Assembly: GCA_026397725.1 (NCBI GenBank)
Contig: JAPLUI010000392.1
Location: forward strand, 1-64,000
Direction: 5' to 3'
From: Verrucomicrobiota bacterium
GTDB lineage: Bacteria; Verrucomicrobiota; Verrucomicrobiia; Verrucomicrobiales; Akkermansiaceae
DNA length: 64,000 bases
The stretch's first letter is position 1. Every line of letters begins with the position of its first letter. Made by a program: the position numbers and the translations under genes. Shown piece by piece: positions 9,149-17,683 of this stretch. The notes under the pieces were generated by a model. That model was given only the letters and a program-made list of their open reading frames with translations, was not told the origin of the DNA and made no database searches.

Positions 9149-10273
9149 TCAATCCCCCAGACAAGTCGCCACCCGCCGGGCACTTTGCACCCACGCATGG
9201 TCGGGGGCAATCAACTTGAGATTGCCGGCCACGTCCTTGATCGGCACCGCCACCGCCATGCCACCGCAATCAGCCACCATCACCCCGAAGCATTCATTTT
9301 CAATCAACTCCACGCACCTCGTGCCGAGCCGCGTGGCTAACAAGCGGTCACCCGCAGAAGGCGTCCCGCCGCGCTGCACGTAACCCAGAATCGTCACCCG
9401 CGTCTCGAGTCTTGTCAGTTCCTCCAATTGCTTGGACAGCCGCCACGTATTGTCGGCTTGACGGGCATTCAATGCCGCCAGATCCCGCTCCGCCTCGGCT
9501 TGCTCCGGCGCGTGCTTGGCACCCTTCTTGCGGCTCCTGGCGGCAGCAAACAGGGCGGCATCACTGACCGACATCGCCCCCTCCGCCACCGCCACGATGC
9601 TGAAATTCGTCCCGTACTCGCTCCGCCGCCGAATCGCCGCCGCCACCTTCTCGACGTCATAGGGAATTTCCGGAATCAGGATCACATCCGCGCCGCCCGC
9701 AATGCCCGCCCCCAGCGCCAGCCAGCCCGCCCGATGCCCCATGATCTCCGCCACAATGATGCGATGGTGGCTGTGCGCCGTGCTGTGCAGGCGGTCCACC
9801 ACTTCCGTCACGATTCCCAGCGCGGTGTCAAAGCCGATCGAGGCATCGGTTAGGGCAATGTCATTGTCGATCGTCTTGGGCAGAGTGATCACGTTGAGAC
9901 CTTTCTCCACCAGTCGCAGGGCATTCTTGTGCGTGCCGCCCCCACCCATGCAGACCAGGGCATCGAGGTTGTTTTTCGCATAATTCGCGGCGATCACGTC
10001 GGTCATGTCGCGGGTCTTGCCCTCGATTTCCATGCGGTGCGGTTTGTCGCGACCCGTGCCGAGAATCGTTCCGCCCACGGTGAGGATGCCGGCCAGCGCG
10101 GTCTTATCAAGCGGGAATCGCAGATCCTGTGCGAGCCCGCGAAACCCGTCCTTGAACCCGGTGACCGTCATGCCACAGCCCAATGCCGCCTTGCCCACAC
10201 TGCGGATGGCGGCATTCAGGCCCGGACTGTCCCCCCCGGCGGTGAGGATGCCTATGTGCTTGGTTCGTGTCAT
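9149..10273 (-). CDS. pfkA: 6-phosphofructokinase
   Basis: This 374-residue protein has the phosphofructokinase core: GILTAGGDSPGLNAAIR near the N-terminus, a CMGGGGTHKNA nucleotide/Mg site, PKTIDNDIALTDASIGFDTA with the catalytic Asp, EIMGHRAGWLAL, and the LGYVQRGGTPSAGDR fructose-6-phosphate site. It would phosphorylate fructose 6-phosphate in glycolysis. In E. coli numbering the residue deciding phosphoryl donor (104) is Gly, the ATP type, while 124 is Lys (PKTIDND), a combination known from long actinobacterial-type ATP enzymes and also from PPi enzymes. Asp103, which helps bind Mg in E. coli, is replaced by Gly. The donor (ATP or PPi) cannot be settled from sequence. ATG at 10273 is the start; the frame stays open upstream but loses family resemblance. 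Confidence 0.92.
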   Translation of the reverse strand: MTRTKHIGILTAGGDSPGLNAAIRSVGKAALGCGMTVTGFKDGFRGLAQDLRFPLDKTALAGILTVGGTILGTGRDKPHRMEIEGKTRDMTDVIAANYAKNNLDALVCMGGGGTHKNALRLVEKGLNVITLPKTIDNDIALTDASIGFDTALGIVTEVVDRLHSTAHSHHRIIVAEIMGHRAGWLALGAGIAGGADVILIPEIPYDVEKVAAAIRRRSEYGTNFSIVAVAEGAMSVSDAALFAAARSRKKGAKHAPEQAEAERDLAALNARQADNTWRLSKQLEELTRLETRVTILGYVQRGGTPSAGDRLLATRLGTRCVELIENECFGVMVADCGGMAVAVPIKDVAGNLKLIAPDHAWVQSARRVATCLGD

Positions 10274-10479
10274 TGGCTTGCATGGAATTGGTACCCATCC
10301 GTGCCGCAGTGTCAAGGAGCTTAACCCTGCCGCTTGGAATTTCCCAGCCCGGCCAGCGCGAGGTCGGCGGGCGCCACCAACATCAGTTCGCAGAACAACA
10401 AGCTCGGGGAGTTCGGCTTTGGCGGTGGGCCGCGCAATGCGGCAGATTTTCGCATGAACGAGAAACCACCGGGAGTGCA

Positions 10480-10860
10480 TTACCCGTCGCTCGGCAGCAC
10501 CTCGGGAAGTGGCGGGAGGTTGTCGGGCAAGGGCGGCAGATCCTTCGGATCGGCACCCAGCGGCGGCGGCGGCGGAACGGCGACCGGGGCTGGTGCCGGG
10601 GCGGGCGACTTCTCCGGCTTCGCGGGGTTGCCCTTCTCCCCTTGTGCCTGGCCCTGGTTCCGGGCTTTCTCTTCAGCCGCCTGTTTGTCTTTGCGCTTTT
10701 CCATGGCTTGCGAGGATGCCGTGACGGCCTTCTTCCCGGCATGATAGGTTCCTTGTGCCACGGAACCCAATACCCGCAACGGCATCCGGACCAAACCGCA
10801 GGCGGACAAGCCCCAGCCATGCGCAAGCAACAACACCCAAATCACCATGCAATTCCGCAT
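10480..10860 (-). CDS. Small proline/alanine-rich lipoprotein, function unknown
   Basis: The 126-residue product starts at ATG 10860 with a hydrophobic signal ending in a lipobox (GLSACGL), so it is probably lipid-anchored. The conserved-looking segment LVRMPLRVLGSVAQGTYHAGKKAV follows the lipid-anchor Cys; then come a charged coiled-coil-like stretch (MEKRKDKQAAEEKARNQ) and a Pro-rich tail (PAPAPAPVAVPPPPP). Such tails often span the periplasm or bind other envelope proteins. It is upstream of pfkA on the same strand but about 200 bases away, so co-transcription is uncertain. Codon use is like its neighbours. Confidence 0.55.
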   Translation of the reverse strand: MRNCMVIWVLLLAHGWGLSACGLVRMPLRVLGSVAQGTYHAGKKAVTASSQAMEKRKDKQAAEEKARNQGQAQGEKGNPAKPEKSPAPAPAPVAVPPPPPLGADPKDLPPLPDNLPPLPEVLPSDG

Positions 10861-10948
10861 GCCGCACAACATAGCACGCCAGAGCGCCGTAGCCAGCCAT
10901 AAACCGGCACCCTGAAAATGCCACCTCACTCCGGCACCGCCTGTGTCT

Positions 10949-11137
10949 CACTATGGGTCAGATAAATAATCAAGAGTTCGCTTGACATTGCGCACCTCGC
11001 AGCGGGCTCTCGGGATCAGCGGGTGCCTGCCGCTCTGAGCTTCCACTATGGGTCAGATAAATAATCAAGAGTTCGCTTGACACTGCGCACCTCGAAGCGG
11101 GCTCTCGGGATCAGCGGGTGCCTGCCGCTCTGAGCTT
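10949..11137. repeat. Two-copy 95-bp tandem direct repeat
   Basis: CACTATGGGTCAGATAAATA begins at 10949 and again at 11044, giving a 95-bp period. The copies differ at two visible positions (ATTG/CTG context near 10987 and CGC/CGA near 11000). Each contains an AT-rich head and a TTGACA-like box (CGCTTGACAT/C). It lies directly upstream of trmB in a stretch without a gene. Confidence 0.9.
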
Positions 11138-11241
11138 GGTGGAGACAGCCAGGCCGGGGTGGGAAACGCGCCGCTCATGGCAATGAGCGAAGATAAGGCT
11201 TTGCACGGGCCGGGTTGGTGGCTGTGAATGGGCCGGTGAGC

Positions 11242-11904
11242 ATGCAGCAGCCATTCAATGTGTTGCCCCGTGCGGCGATGGCGGGGGAATTGGTCCCGGC
11301 GGATTATTTCCGGCGCATGGATCGGGACGGGCTTTGCCGGGAAGGACGGCCCTTGGAGGTGGACCTCGGCTGTGGCGACGGAACCTTCCTGATGGAAATG
11401 GCGCGGCACTTTCCGGAGCGGGATTTCCTCGGGGTGGAGCGCTTGTTAGGGCGGGCACGCAAGGTTTGCCGGAAGCTGACCCGCAATCATCTGGAGAACG
11501 GCCGGGTGCTGCGCTTGGAGAGTCGATATACGGTCGAGTGGTTGCTGCCAGAGGCGAGCGTTTCGCGCTTGCACCTGCTGTGTCCCGACCCGTGGCCGAA
11601 GCTGCGCCACCATCGGCGGCGGGTGCTGCAGGTGGAGTTTCTGGCGGCGGTGCGGCGGGTGTTGGTGCCGGGTGGCGAGCTGCTCTTCATGACCGATCAC
11701 CAGGAATACTTCGAGTGGGCAGGCGAAAAGGTGGCTGCGTGCGGCGGCTTTGAGCAAGTGGCGTGGCCGGCTGAGGCGTTTTTCTATCCCACGACGGATT
11801 TCCAGCGACAGTGGGAGCGCGAGGGCAAAGCGATGTGGCGCTTGCGCTGGCGCACCCCCTCCCCAGCCGAGAGGCCTTGCGACACGGTAACCTGCCGGAC
11901 TTGA
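11242..11904 (+). CDS. trmB: tRNA (guanine-N7-)-methyltransferase
   Basis: About 220 residues of a Rossmann-fold SAM-dependent methyltransferase. The SAM site is EVDLGCGDGTFLMEMA; the conserved TrmB block ERLLGRARKVCRK and the catalytic/tRNA-contact motif CPDPWPKLRHHRRR follow, with the C-terminal PTTDFQRQWEREGKAMWRLRW typical of the family. It methylates N7 of G46 in the variable loop of tRNAs in the cytoplasm. ATG at 11242 is chosen; TTG and GTG codons just upstream (from 11215) are in frame and could add nine residues. The last 15 or so residues after RLRWR are not conserved and may be a drifted tail. Confidence 0.93.
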   Translation: MQQPFNVLPRAAMAGELVPADYFRRMDRDGLCREGRPLEVDLGCGDGTFLMEMARHFPERDFLGVERLLGRARKVCRKLTRNHLENGRVLRLESRYTVEWLLPEASVSRLHLLCPDPWPKLRHHRRRVLQVEFLAAVRRVLVPGGELLFMTDHQEYFEWAGEKVAACGGFEQVAWPAEAFFYPTTDFQRQWEREGKAMWRLRWRTPSPAERPCDTVTCRT

Positions 11905-12079
11905 AACTACGGGACAGACCCCGAATCACCGACCCGTAATCCCCGAATTTTTTCGTGGTGTTGGCAGGTGGGGCACCCTACCTTGCGGTCAGGGAGGCTC
12001 CGGAGTGGAGTTGCCCGAGTCGTTATGAAAACGCTGATGGCGCGGTCCCATCAAGTCGCGATTGTTTAAATTCACCCTA

Positions 12080-14503
12080 ATGAGAATCAAGTGTTTGACG
12101 ATGAGTGTTGCGCTGGTCGCGCTGGCGGCTTGGTGCATGAGTGCTGCGGCGCAGGAGCCATCACCGGGAGCCCTGCCGGGCCAGGCTGCCCACCGGACGA
12201 CCCTGCTGGTGCCGTTGCCGGTGGAGCCCGCTTGGCAGGACATGGCCTTCCTCGCGGCGGTGCCGGCGGCATGCGTCGCTAACAACGGGGCCCCCTCGCT
12301 CGTTGCGCTCGAGGCCGCAGGCACGCTCACACCCGAGATTCAGGACTACCTCCGCCGCTACCGACCCGATGTTGTGATCCGGCTTGGCGGTGCGGCCGAC
12401 GGAGTGGCAGTGGCCGGCCGCACCTGCGACGTGTTGCAGGCGGGCTCTGCGGACGCCGCCGCGTGCCAGTTGAGCGCAAGGTTCTGGGGTCCTTGCACGA
12501 CGGCGGTCATCTGCCCGGCAGACGACTATGCCGCCGGGTTGGTCGCCGCGCCCCTTGCCGCCCGTTTGCGTGCGCCGCTCCTCTTTGCCACCGCGCAAGG
12601 CCTCTCGCAAGCGGCCGTAGAGGAACTGCGCAGGTTGCAGGCGCGGGACTTGATCGTCGTCGGCAAACTCGCCTGCGACTTGAAGGCGCTGCAGCAAGTG
12701 ACCGCCCAGGTGACCGCACTCGCCGACGCGACCGAGGTCATGTCGTGGGTGCGGCAACGCGGGCTAACAACCTCCTATCTGGCTGCCCTCAACCCGCTGG
12801 ACCGGAGCAAGACCGTCATCAGGAAGCTGTCGCTGGCCGGAGCGCTGTTGGCTGCCGGACGCGACGGCCTCGTGGTTCCGCTTGGCGGCGAGGTGCGTTG
12901 GAAGATTCCCTTCAGCGGTGTGGAGATGACTGGCGAAGTGCCGCCGGACCTGCCGCCATCCGAGGCCAAGCCGAAAACGGGACGCCTCGCTTTCGACGGG
13001 CGGGAGTACGCGTTCATTCTAACGGGCGGTGCCAAGGGGCGCGGCCAACGGCTCCACATCGACCTCGATGGCGATGGAAAATTCACCGGCAAAGGAGATG
13101 GGCCCTTCGCGACTGGAGACACTGTGGTATTGGACCGCAAGGCCTACGCGATCACCCTCGGCACCGCCAGCGGGGCGGGCCAGGCGGATGTCAGACTGAG
13201 CTGGCCGCGGGCCGAGCAACTCGCCGGGGACTTGCGCGGGTATTGCGCAACGCTGGGCACGCCGCCCGAGCACCTTTGCCTGATAGGATTCCCGGATGCG
13301 GTCCCGCAGGCGATCATCGGCCGGGGCGGTGTCGTTGAAGAACAGACCTCCGACCTTCCCTATGCCAATGCCGACGACGACCCGTTTGCCGAGATCGGCG
13401 TGGCACGCGTCGTCGCCGAGAATGCCTCATTCGCAACTTTGTTTGCCAGCCGCGTTCTAACCTATACGTCGCTGCTAGACGCGGAATGGCAGGACCGCGC
13501 CTGTCAGGCACGCTGGGAGAGCACCTACGGCAAGCTGTTTGAAAACGTCGGATTCGACGCCTCGTTCCGCCACACCGAGGAGCACCTGAAGTGGCTCGAA
13601 CCCCCCACGCAGGGCCAGCGCGGAAAACGGGCGCAGACTTTCGAGCAGGATTCACCGGTGGCGCGCAGCGCGATTCTGACCCACATGGATCACTCGTGGT
13701 GGCACGAACTCGGACACACGTTCGGATGGGATGCCGAGGTGCTCCTGGCACCCGTCGTCGTCGAGTCCGGCGGCTGTCTAACAGCGGCGCTCGACCGCGA
13801 GCCGGACTTTCATTCGGTGGTCGCCCGCCTGATGCGGAAAGGTGCCGTCGCCTTCGCCGGCAACTCGCGGGAAGGCTGCGCGCCGCAGGAACTCCAGCGC
13901 CTGGAGTTCTGGAACGGCATGCTCTCCGGCCAGACCATCGGCCAGGCGCACCGCCGTTCCATCAACAGCGCGCTGGTGACGGTCCTCGACAGGCAGGAGG
14001 GTCCGGGCGGTGGCTATGGCTATCAACTTCGCATCCGCACGCAGTTCGGCGACCCCGCCTTCGCCATGCGCGTGCCCGGCCCGCCGCGCTCGCCACCCGC
14101 CCGGACCACCGTCGCCGGCAACACGGTGACGGTCCACGCACCCGCCCAATGGTGGCCGGTCAAGATGGTCGTCCCCGAGGACTGGAAACAGTGGACTGGC
14201 AAGGATCTATATGTGTTGCGGGGTGCCGGTACCTACGCGCTCCGCGAATGGTGCGCCAACCAATACGACCGCGAGGAAACCTGCATGACGGCGGAATTCA
14301 CCACCCGCCGCCGCGTCGCGAAGATCGAGCAGATCCAACCAGCGCCGTCACCGCTCGGTTGGTCCGGATCCTATCATGTGGATGAACACGCCGACGGTTC
14401 CCGGACCTATCGCTGGGCCGTGCGGCTGGCTGACTTCGACCAACTCAAAGGGCGCATCGTCAACGCGGTCGGACAACTCGACTATCGGATGGTTTACCAA
14501 TGA
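12080..14503 (+). CDS. Exported gingipain-like (peptidase C25-type) protein with N-terminal cell-wall-binding-like domain
   Basis: The product (about 807 residues from ATG 12080) has a signal peptide ending AWCMSAAAQ. Residues about 40-250 resemble the CW_binding_2 Rossmann-like repeat: DDYAAGLVAAPLAARLRAPLLF, then LRRLQARDLIVVGKL. The second half follows the C25 layout: LCLIGFPDAVPQAII, DLPYANADDDPFAEIGVARV, then a His-rich site HMDHSWWHELGHTFG and VVVESGGCLTAALD with a candidate nucleophile Cys, then GAVAFAGNSREGC and FWNGMLSGQTIGQA. Known C25 enzymes (gingipains) are cysteine proteases; whether this one is active is inference. A predicted Ig-like C-terminal domain follows. It appears to be transcribed alone. 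TTG at 12062 is an alternative start. Confidence 0.7.
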   Translation: MRIKCLTMSVALVALAAWCMSAAAQEPSPGALPGQAAHRTTLLVPLPVEPAWQDMAFLAAVPAACVANNGAPSLVALEAAGTLTPEIQDYLRRYRPDVVIRLGGAADGVAVAGRTCDVLQAGSADAAACQLSARFWGPCTTAVICPADDYAAGLVAAPLAARLRAPLLFATAQGLSQAAVEELRRLQARDLIVVGKLACDLKALQQVTAQVTALADATEVMSWVRQRGLTTSYLAALNPLDRSKTVIRKLSLAGALLAAGRDGLVVPLGGEVRWKIPFSGVEMTGEVPPDLPPSEAKPKTGRLAFDGREYAFILTGGAKGRGQRLHIDLDGDGKFTGKGDGPFATGDTVVLDRKAYAITLGTASGAGQADVRLSWPRAEQLAGDLRGYCATLGTPPEHLCLIGFPDAVPQAIIGRGGVVEEQTSDLPYANADDDPFAEIGVARVVAENASFATLFASRVLTYTSLLDAEWQDRACQARWESTYGKLFENVGFDASFRHTEEHLKWLEPPTQGQRGKRAQTFEQDSPVARSAILTHMDHSWWHELGHTFGWDAEVLLAPVVVESGGCLTAALDREPDFHSVVARLMRKGAVAFAGNSREGCAPQELQRLEFWNGMLSGQTIGQAHRRSINSALVTVLDRQEGPGGGYGYQLRIRTQFGDPAFAMRVPGPPRSPPARTTVAGNTVTVHAPAQWWPVKMVVPEDWKQWTGKDLYVLRGAGTYALREWCANQYDREETCMTAEFTTRRRVAKIEQIQPAPSPLGWSGSYHVDEHADGSRTYRWAVRLADFDQLKGRIVNAVGQLDYRMVYQ

Positions 14504-14652
14504 TGGATGGAGGCCGCAAGGGATCGCCAGCCTGAAGGAGAATGAGGGCTTGCCCTTGGCCCGAACTCAGGTACCCTGCCATCCCGCCGCCGGGATGGCG
14601 AAATTGGCAGGCGTGCTTGATTTGGGATGCATTGCAACTTGTTCATTATTAG

Positions 14653-14868
14653 CCTGTTACATCATATACTAGCCTGTATTGGCCGCTATTGGCCATCAGT
14701 ATTGACGACCCGAATTTCAGCGTCCGCCACAATCTTTCACCGCTGGCCGTTGGTGACAGGAATGCTAGAATTGACCTTGATCCTTCCCGCACCATCGTAG
14801 TCACCAGCCTGACAAAGCCGTTCAAAGGCTATCAATACAAAATCGCCGCCACTATTTTCGAACCGTGA
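14653..14868 (+). pseudogene. 3' remnant of a gene coupled to the DUF488 gene
   Basis: One frame is open from 14653 to a TGA at 14866-14868 and reads as protein-like (VRHNLSPLAVGDRNARIDL, SLTKPFKGYQYKIAATIFEP). It lacks a start codon and has no recognisable domain. Its TGA overlaps the GTG of the DUF488 gene (GTGA), the usual sign of translational coupling. The upstream part of the gene appears to have been lost. The stretch 14504-14652 before it shows nothing convincing. Confidence 0.4.
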
Positions 14869-15485
14869 ATCCACTCTTCACCATCGGTCACTCGACCCAC
14901 GATTTCTTCCGCTTTCTAGGGCTGTTAAATCAGCATGCAATCGAGATCGTGGCCGACGTCCGTTCCCGGCCGTTCAGTCGCTTGCCGTGGTTCTGTCGTC
15001 CGGCATTGGAGAAGGAACTCAAGGAGAATGGCATTCGCTACGTCTTCCTCGGCCAGGAACTAGGTGCCCGACGCGACGAACGGGAGTGCTACATCGGCAA
15101 CCGCGCTGATTATAACAGGATCGCTCAAACACCACTGTTTCAGAAGGGGCTGGAACGCCTCAAGGTGGGTATCGAGAAAGGCCGCATCGCCCTGATGTGC
15201 GCCGAAAAGGATCCGCTTGACTGCCACCGGACCATACTCGTCTGTCGCTACGCCAGGGAATTCTCCGAAGTTTCTCACATCCATGCCGACGGACACCTTG
15301 AGCCACACGAATTGGCGGAAACGAGACTCCTTACTCGATACCACGAGGATGCCTATGATCTCTTCCGCTCCCGGATCGAGCAACTCAATGAGGCCTACAC
15401 GCGACGTGGCGAGGAAATCTCCTACGTCGAACAACCCGAAACCTCCTCCGCAGTGAGGGATGAAACCTGGAACGATGAACCCTGA
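14865..15485 (+). CDS. DUF488 domain protein
   Basis: The 206-residue product starts at GTG 14865, overlapping the stop of the truncated upstream frame. Family motifs are clear: LFTIGHSTHDFFRFLGLL at the start, VADVRSRPFSRLPWF, a central LGARRDERE, and CAEKDPLDCHRTILV, which holds the conserved Cys...Cys-His pair. The biochemical role of DUF488 proteins is not established; they are often encoded in tandem pairs, as here, and in accessory islands. The last 14 bases overlap the start of a second, broken DUF488 gene. No membrane segment or signal peptide is visible. Confidence 0.85.
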   Translation: MNPLFTIGHSTHDFFRFLGLLNQHAIEIVADVRSRPFSRLPWFCRPALEKELKENGIRYVFLGQELGARRDERECYIGNRADYNRIAQTPLFQKGLERLKVGIEKGRIALMCAEKDPLDCHRTILVCRYAREFSEVSHIHADGHLEPHELAETRLLTRYHEDAYDLFRSRIEQLNEAYTRRGEEISYVEQPETSSAVRDETWNDEP

Positions 15486-15923
15486 AGCCACAGTCCACAC
15501 CATCGGTTTCACGAAATAGACCGCTGCCGTGTTTTTCGAACTCCTGCGCAAGAGTGGCACCAAACGGATCGTCGATGTTCGCCTCAACAACGTGTCCCAA
15601 CTCGCAGGATTTTCGAAGCGCGACGACCTCCGATATTTCCTTAAGGAGATTGTCGGCATCGACTACATCCACTTGCCTCTGCTCGCGCCCACTCAGGACA
15701 TCCTCGATGCCTACAAGAAGCACAAGGGCGACTGGAATGCTTATGAAGCCGCGTTCCTGGAGTTGATGAAAAACGCGAGATCGAAAAGCGGATCGATCCC
15801 GAAACCATCAAAGGCTCTTGCTTGCTGTGCAGCGAGGACAAACCTCACCACTGCCACCGCCGTCTCGTCGCCGAATACCTCCGAACTCACTGGGGAGAGC
15901 TAGAAATATCCCATCTGACTTAA
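15474..15923 (+). pseudogene. Second DUF488 gene, broken by a TAG and a frameshift
   Basis: ATG at 15474, inside the end of the first DUF488 gene, reads MNPEATVHTIGFTK, then TAG at 15516, then TAAVFFELLRKSGTKRIVDVR and onward in the same frame. Around 15770 the frame must shift at a run of five A's. Beyond it the other frame reads KREIEKRIDPETIKGSCLLC, then SEDKPHHCHRRLVAEYLR, to TAA at 15921-15923. One extra A would restore the frame. Both the N-terminal GFT motif and the C-terminal CxxxxxxxCHR motif of DUF488 are present, so the parent gene was complete. The nonsense codon plus the indel make this a pseudogene; the A-run indel alone could be a sequencing error. Confidence 0.8.
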
Positions 15924-15987
15924 ACCATAACACATAAAAGCCTCGTTCATCACTCAAAAATTTCGTGTCACACTCAGTCTTCATAAA

Positions 15988-17508
15988 TCAGTATGGACTA
16001 ACATCAAATTTGTTGCGATCTGCATCAATATGTCTTTTAGCCCTGCGGCGTGCCGCATGTAGAAAACCAGGATGCAAATAGAGGCGACATTGGCTCAGCG
16101 GGCCGGTTAGCTCTTCATCAAGCTTAATCGCAAAAAGTCCATCACGCGAAACATTCACGAAAAGAAGTTTTTTCAAAATATCTCATATTATCACGCCATT
16201 CTTCCCGTTTACTCTCATATGCTTTCAAGTACTCATCCGCTTGCTTAACCCCATTTGCATCAATTACCAGACCCTCCGTGAACGCCAAAACATGTACCAC
16301 TCGCCTTGGGAAAGGCGATTCCTCATCATGATCAAGATATTGTATCCACTGCTCTGATTCAAGATAGCAAAGTCGGTATTGTTTGCTTAGAAAGGCCGTC
16401 GCAAGTTCATCTGCAAAGATATGGCATGCACCATCAATAAACAACTTCTCGTCACTCATAGCGAGTTTTTGACTTGGATTGGCTGGTATTTGCATATTCT
16501 TGGCTTCAGATGAGAGAGAGAGTTTGCCGTTATGCCGAGCAAGTGCTGATGCGACCGGTTGTTCCATGTCCGGAATCCAACCCAATGAAATCGTGCCCGC
16601 ATGACGCGAAAAAGCCAGAGCCACAGCCTCCGAGATGTTTTCAAGCCCGTCCAGAAACAAATCGCCGACATGTCTTGAGAGGACTTCCGCCGAATCATCA
16701 GCCAAACTCGTAAGCCCATTGAGATAAGGACTCCCTTCCAGCTCGGCAAGCGACAATGCCTCGGACTTCGAAACTTCCGTATATGACTTGGCAAGTCCAT
16801 GGAGATAAATGGAAGTCGATACTCTCCCATGAGCCAGCAAAAAGTTCGCGCCAACGAGTGACAGTTGCCTAAGTCCCAAGAGCTGGATCTCGCCCACGTT
16901 ACGAGCGAGCGAAATGGCTGACTCGTCTGTCAGCGGAGTCTGAGAGATCCGTGAGTCCGTCAAGATGCAGATCGGCAGCGTGCTTTGAGAGCGCCAGTGC
17001 TACCGCACATGATAGGTGAGTTAGGCCGTTGAGAGCAAGCGTTGCATCGACCCTCGCGAGAGCATGAGCTGCGTCTTCAGAAATCTCCTTCAGGTGATCA
17101 AGCCCATAATATGTTTGCTTCTGGTCATCAAACCCATTAGACCGCGACGCGCTTATTCCACATTTTTTGGGTCGACGCGTAATAAACCGAGCAACTTCCT
17201 CCGACCATTCTGTCAACCCCTTGGCAATGCTTCGCAAGAGCATGAGCGCCGTCGGCCGAGAGTTCCTTCAGACCATTGAGATCAAGTTTTCGTTGGTGAT
17301 ACGCAAGAGTCTTAGCAGCATCTGCGGAAATAGCGGTGGCCGAATTGAGATCAAAGGAATATGGAGCCGTCAAGAACCGCTGTGCGACATCAATGTTGAT
17401 CTATTCAGGTATTTCCATGAATGGAATCAGTTGGATTGTTTCGTTGTAGTCGTTTCTGACGGATTTCTGAACCGTCGCCGTACAATAATGCGACCAATTG
17501 TCATTCAT
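15988..17508 (-). pseudogene. Leucine-repeat protein gene with several disruptions
   Basis: Read from ATG 17508 on the minus strand, one frame gives 35 residues, then TAG (about 17402), then continues to a frameshift near 17218, a second near 16935 and possibly a third at an A6 run near 16170. Joined, the segments encode repeats of about 23 residues of the type LxLxGLTxLSxxAAxALAxH (for example LDLNGLKELSADGAHALAKH and LFLDGLENISEAVALAFSRH), a leucine-rich repeat style common in Planctomycetes and Verrucomicrobia. The second shift is explained by a 13-bp insertion bounded by two CAGAC copies. The C-terminal half is not repetitive. Function unknown. Base composition is lower in GC than the neighbours, suggesting transfer. 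Confidence 0.7.
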
Positions 17509-17683
17509 GGCCAGTCATTTGTCGATTCTTCGCTGATGGATTCGCGTGCGCAATCCCTGGCCGCCACCGAACGGACGGGCCAATGCCGGAGAGTAAGGCG
17601 GGATCGATCATGGCACGCTCGGCCACCGACCTGGCTGGGTTCGGGATCATCAACGGGTTCATTTGAGGCATGGCAAAGGGTGG

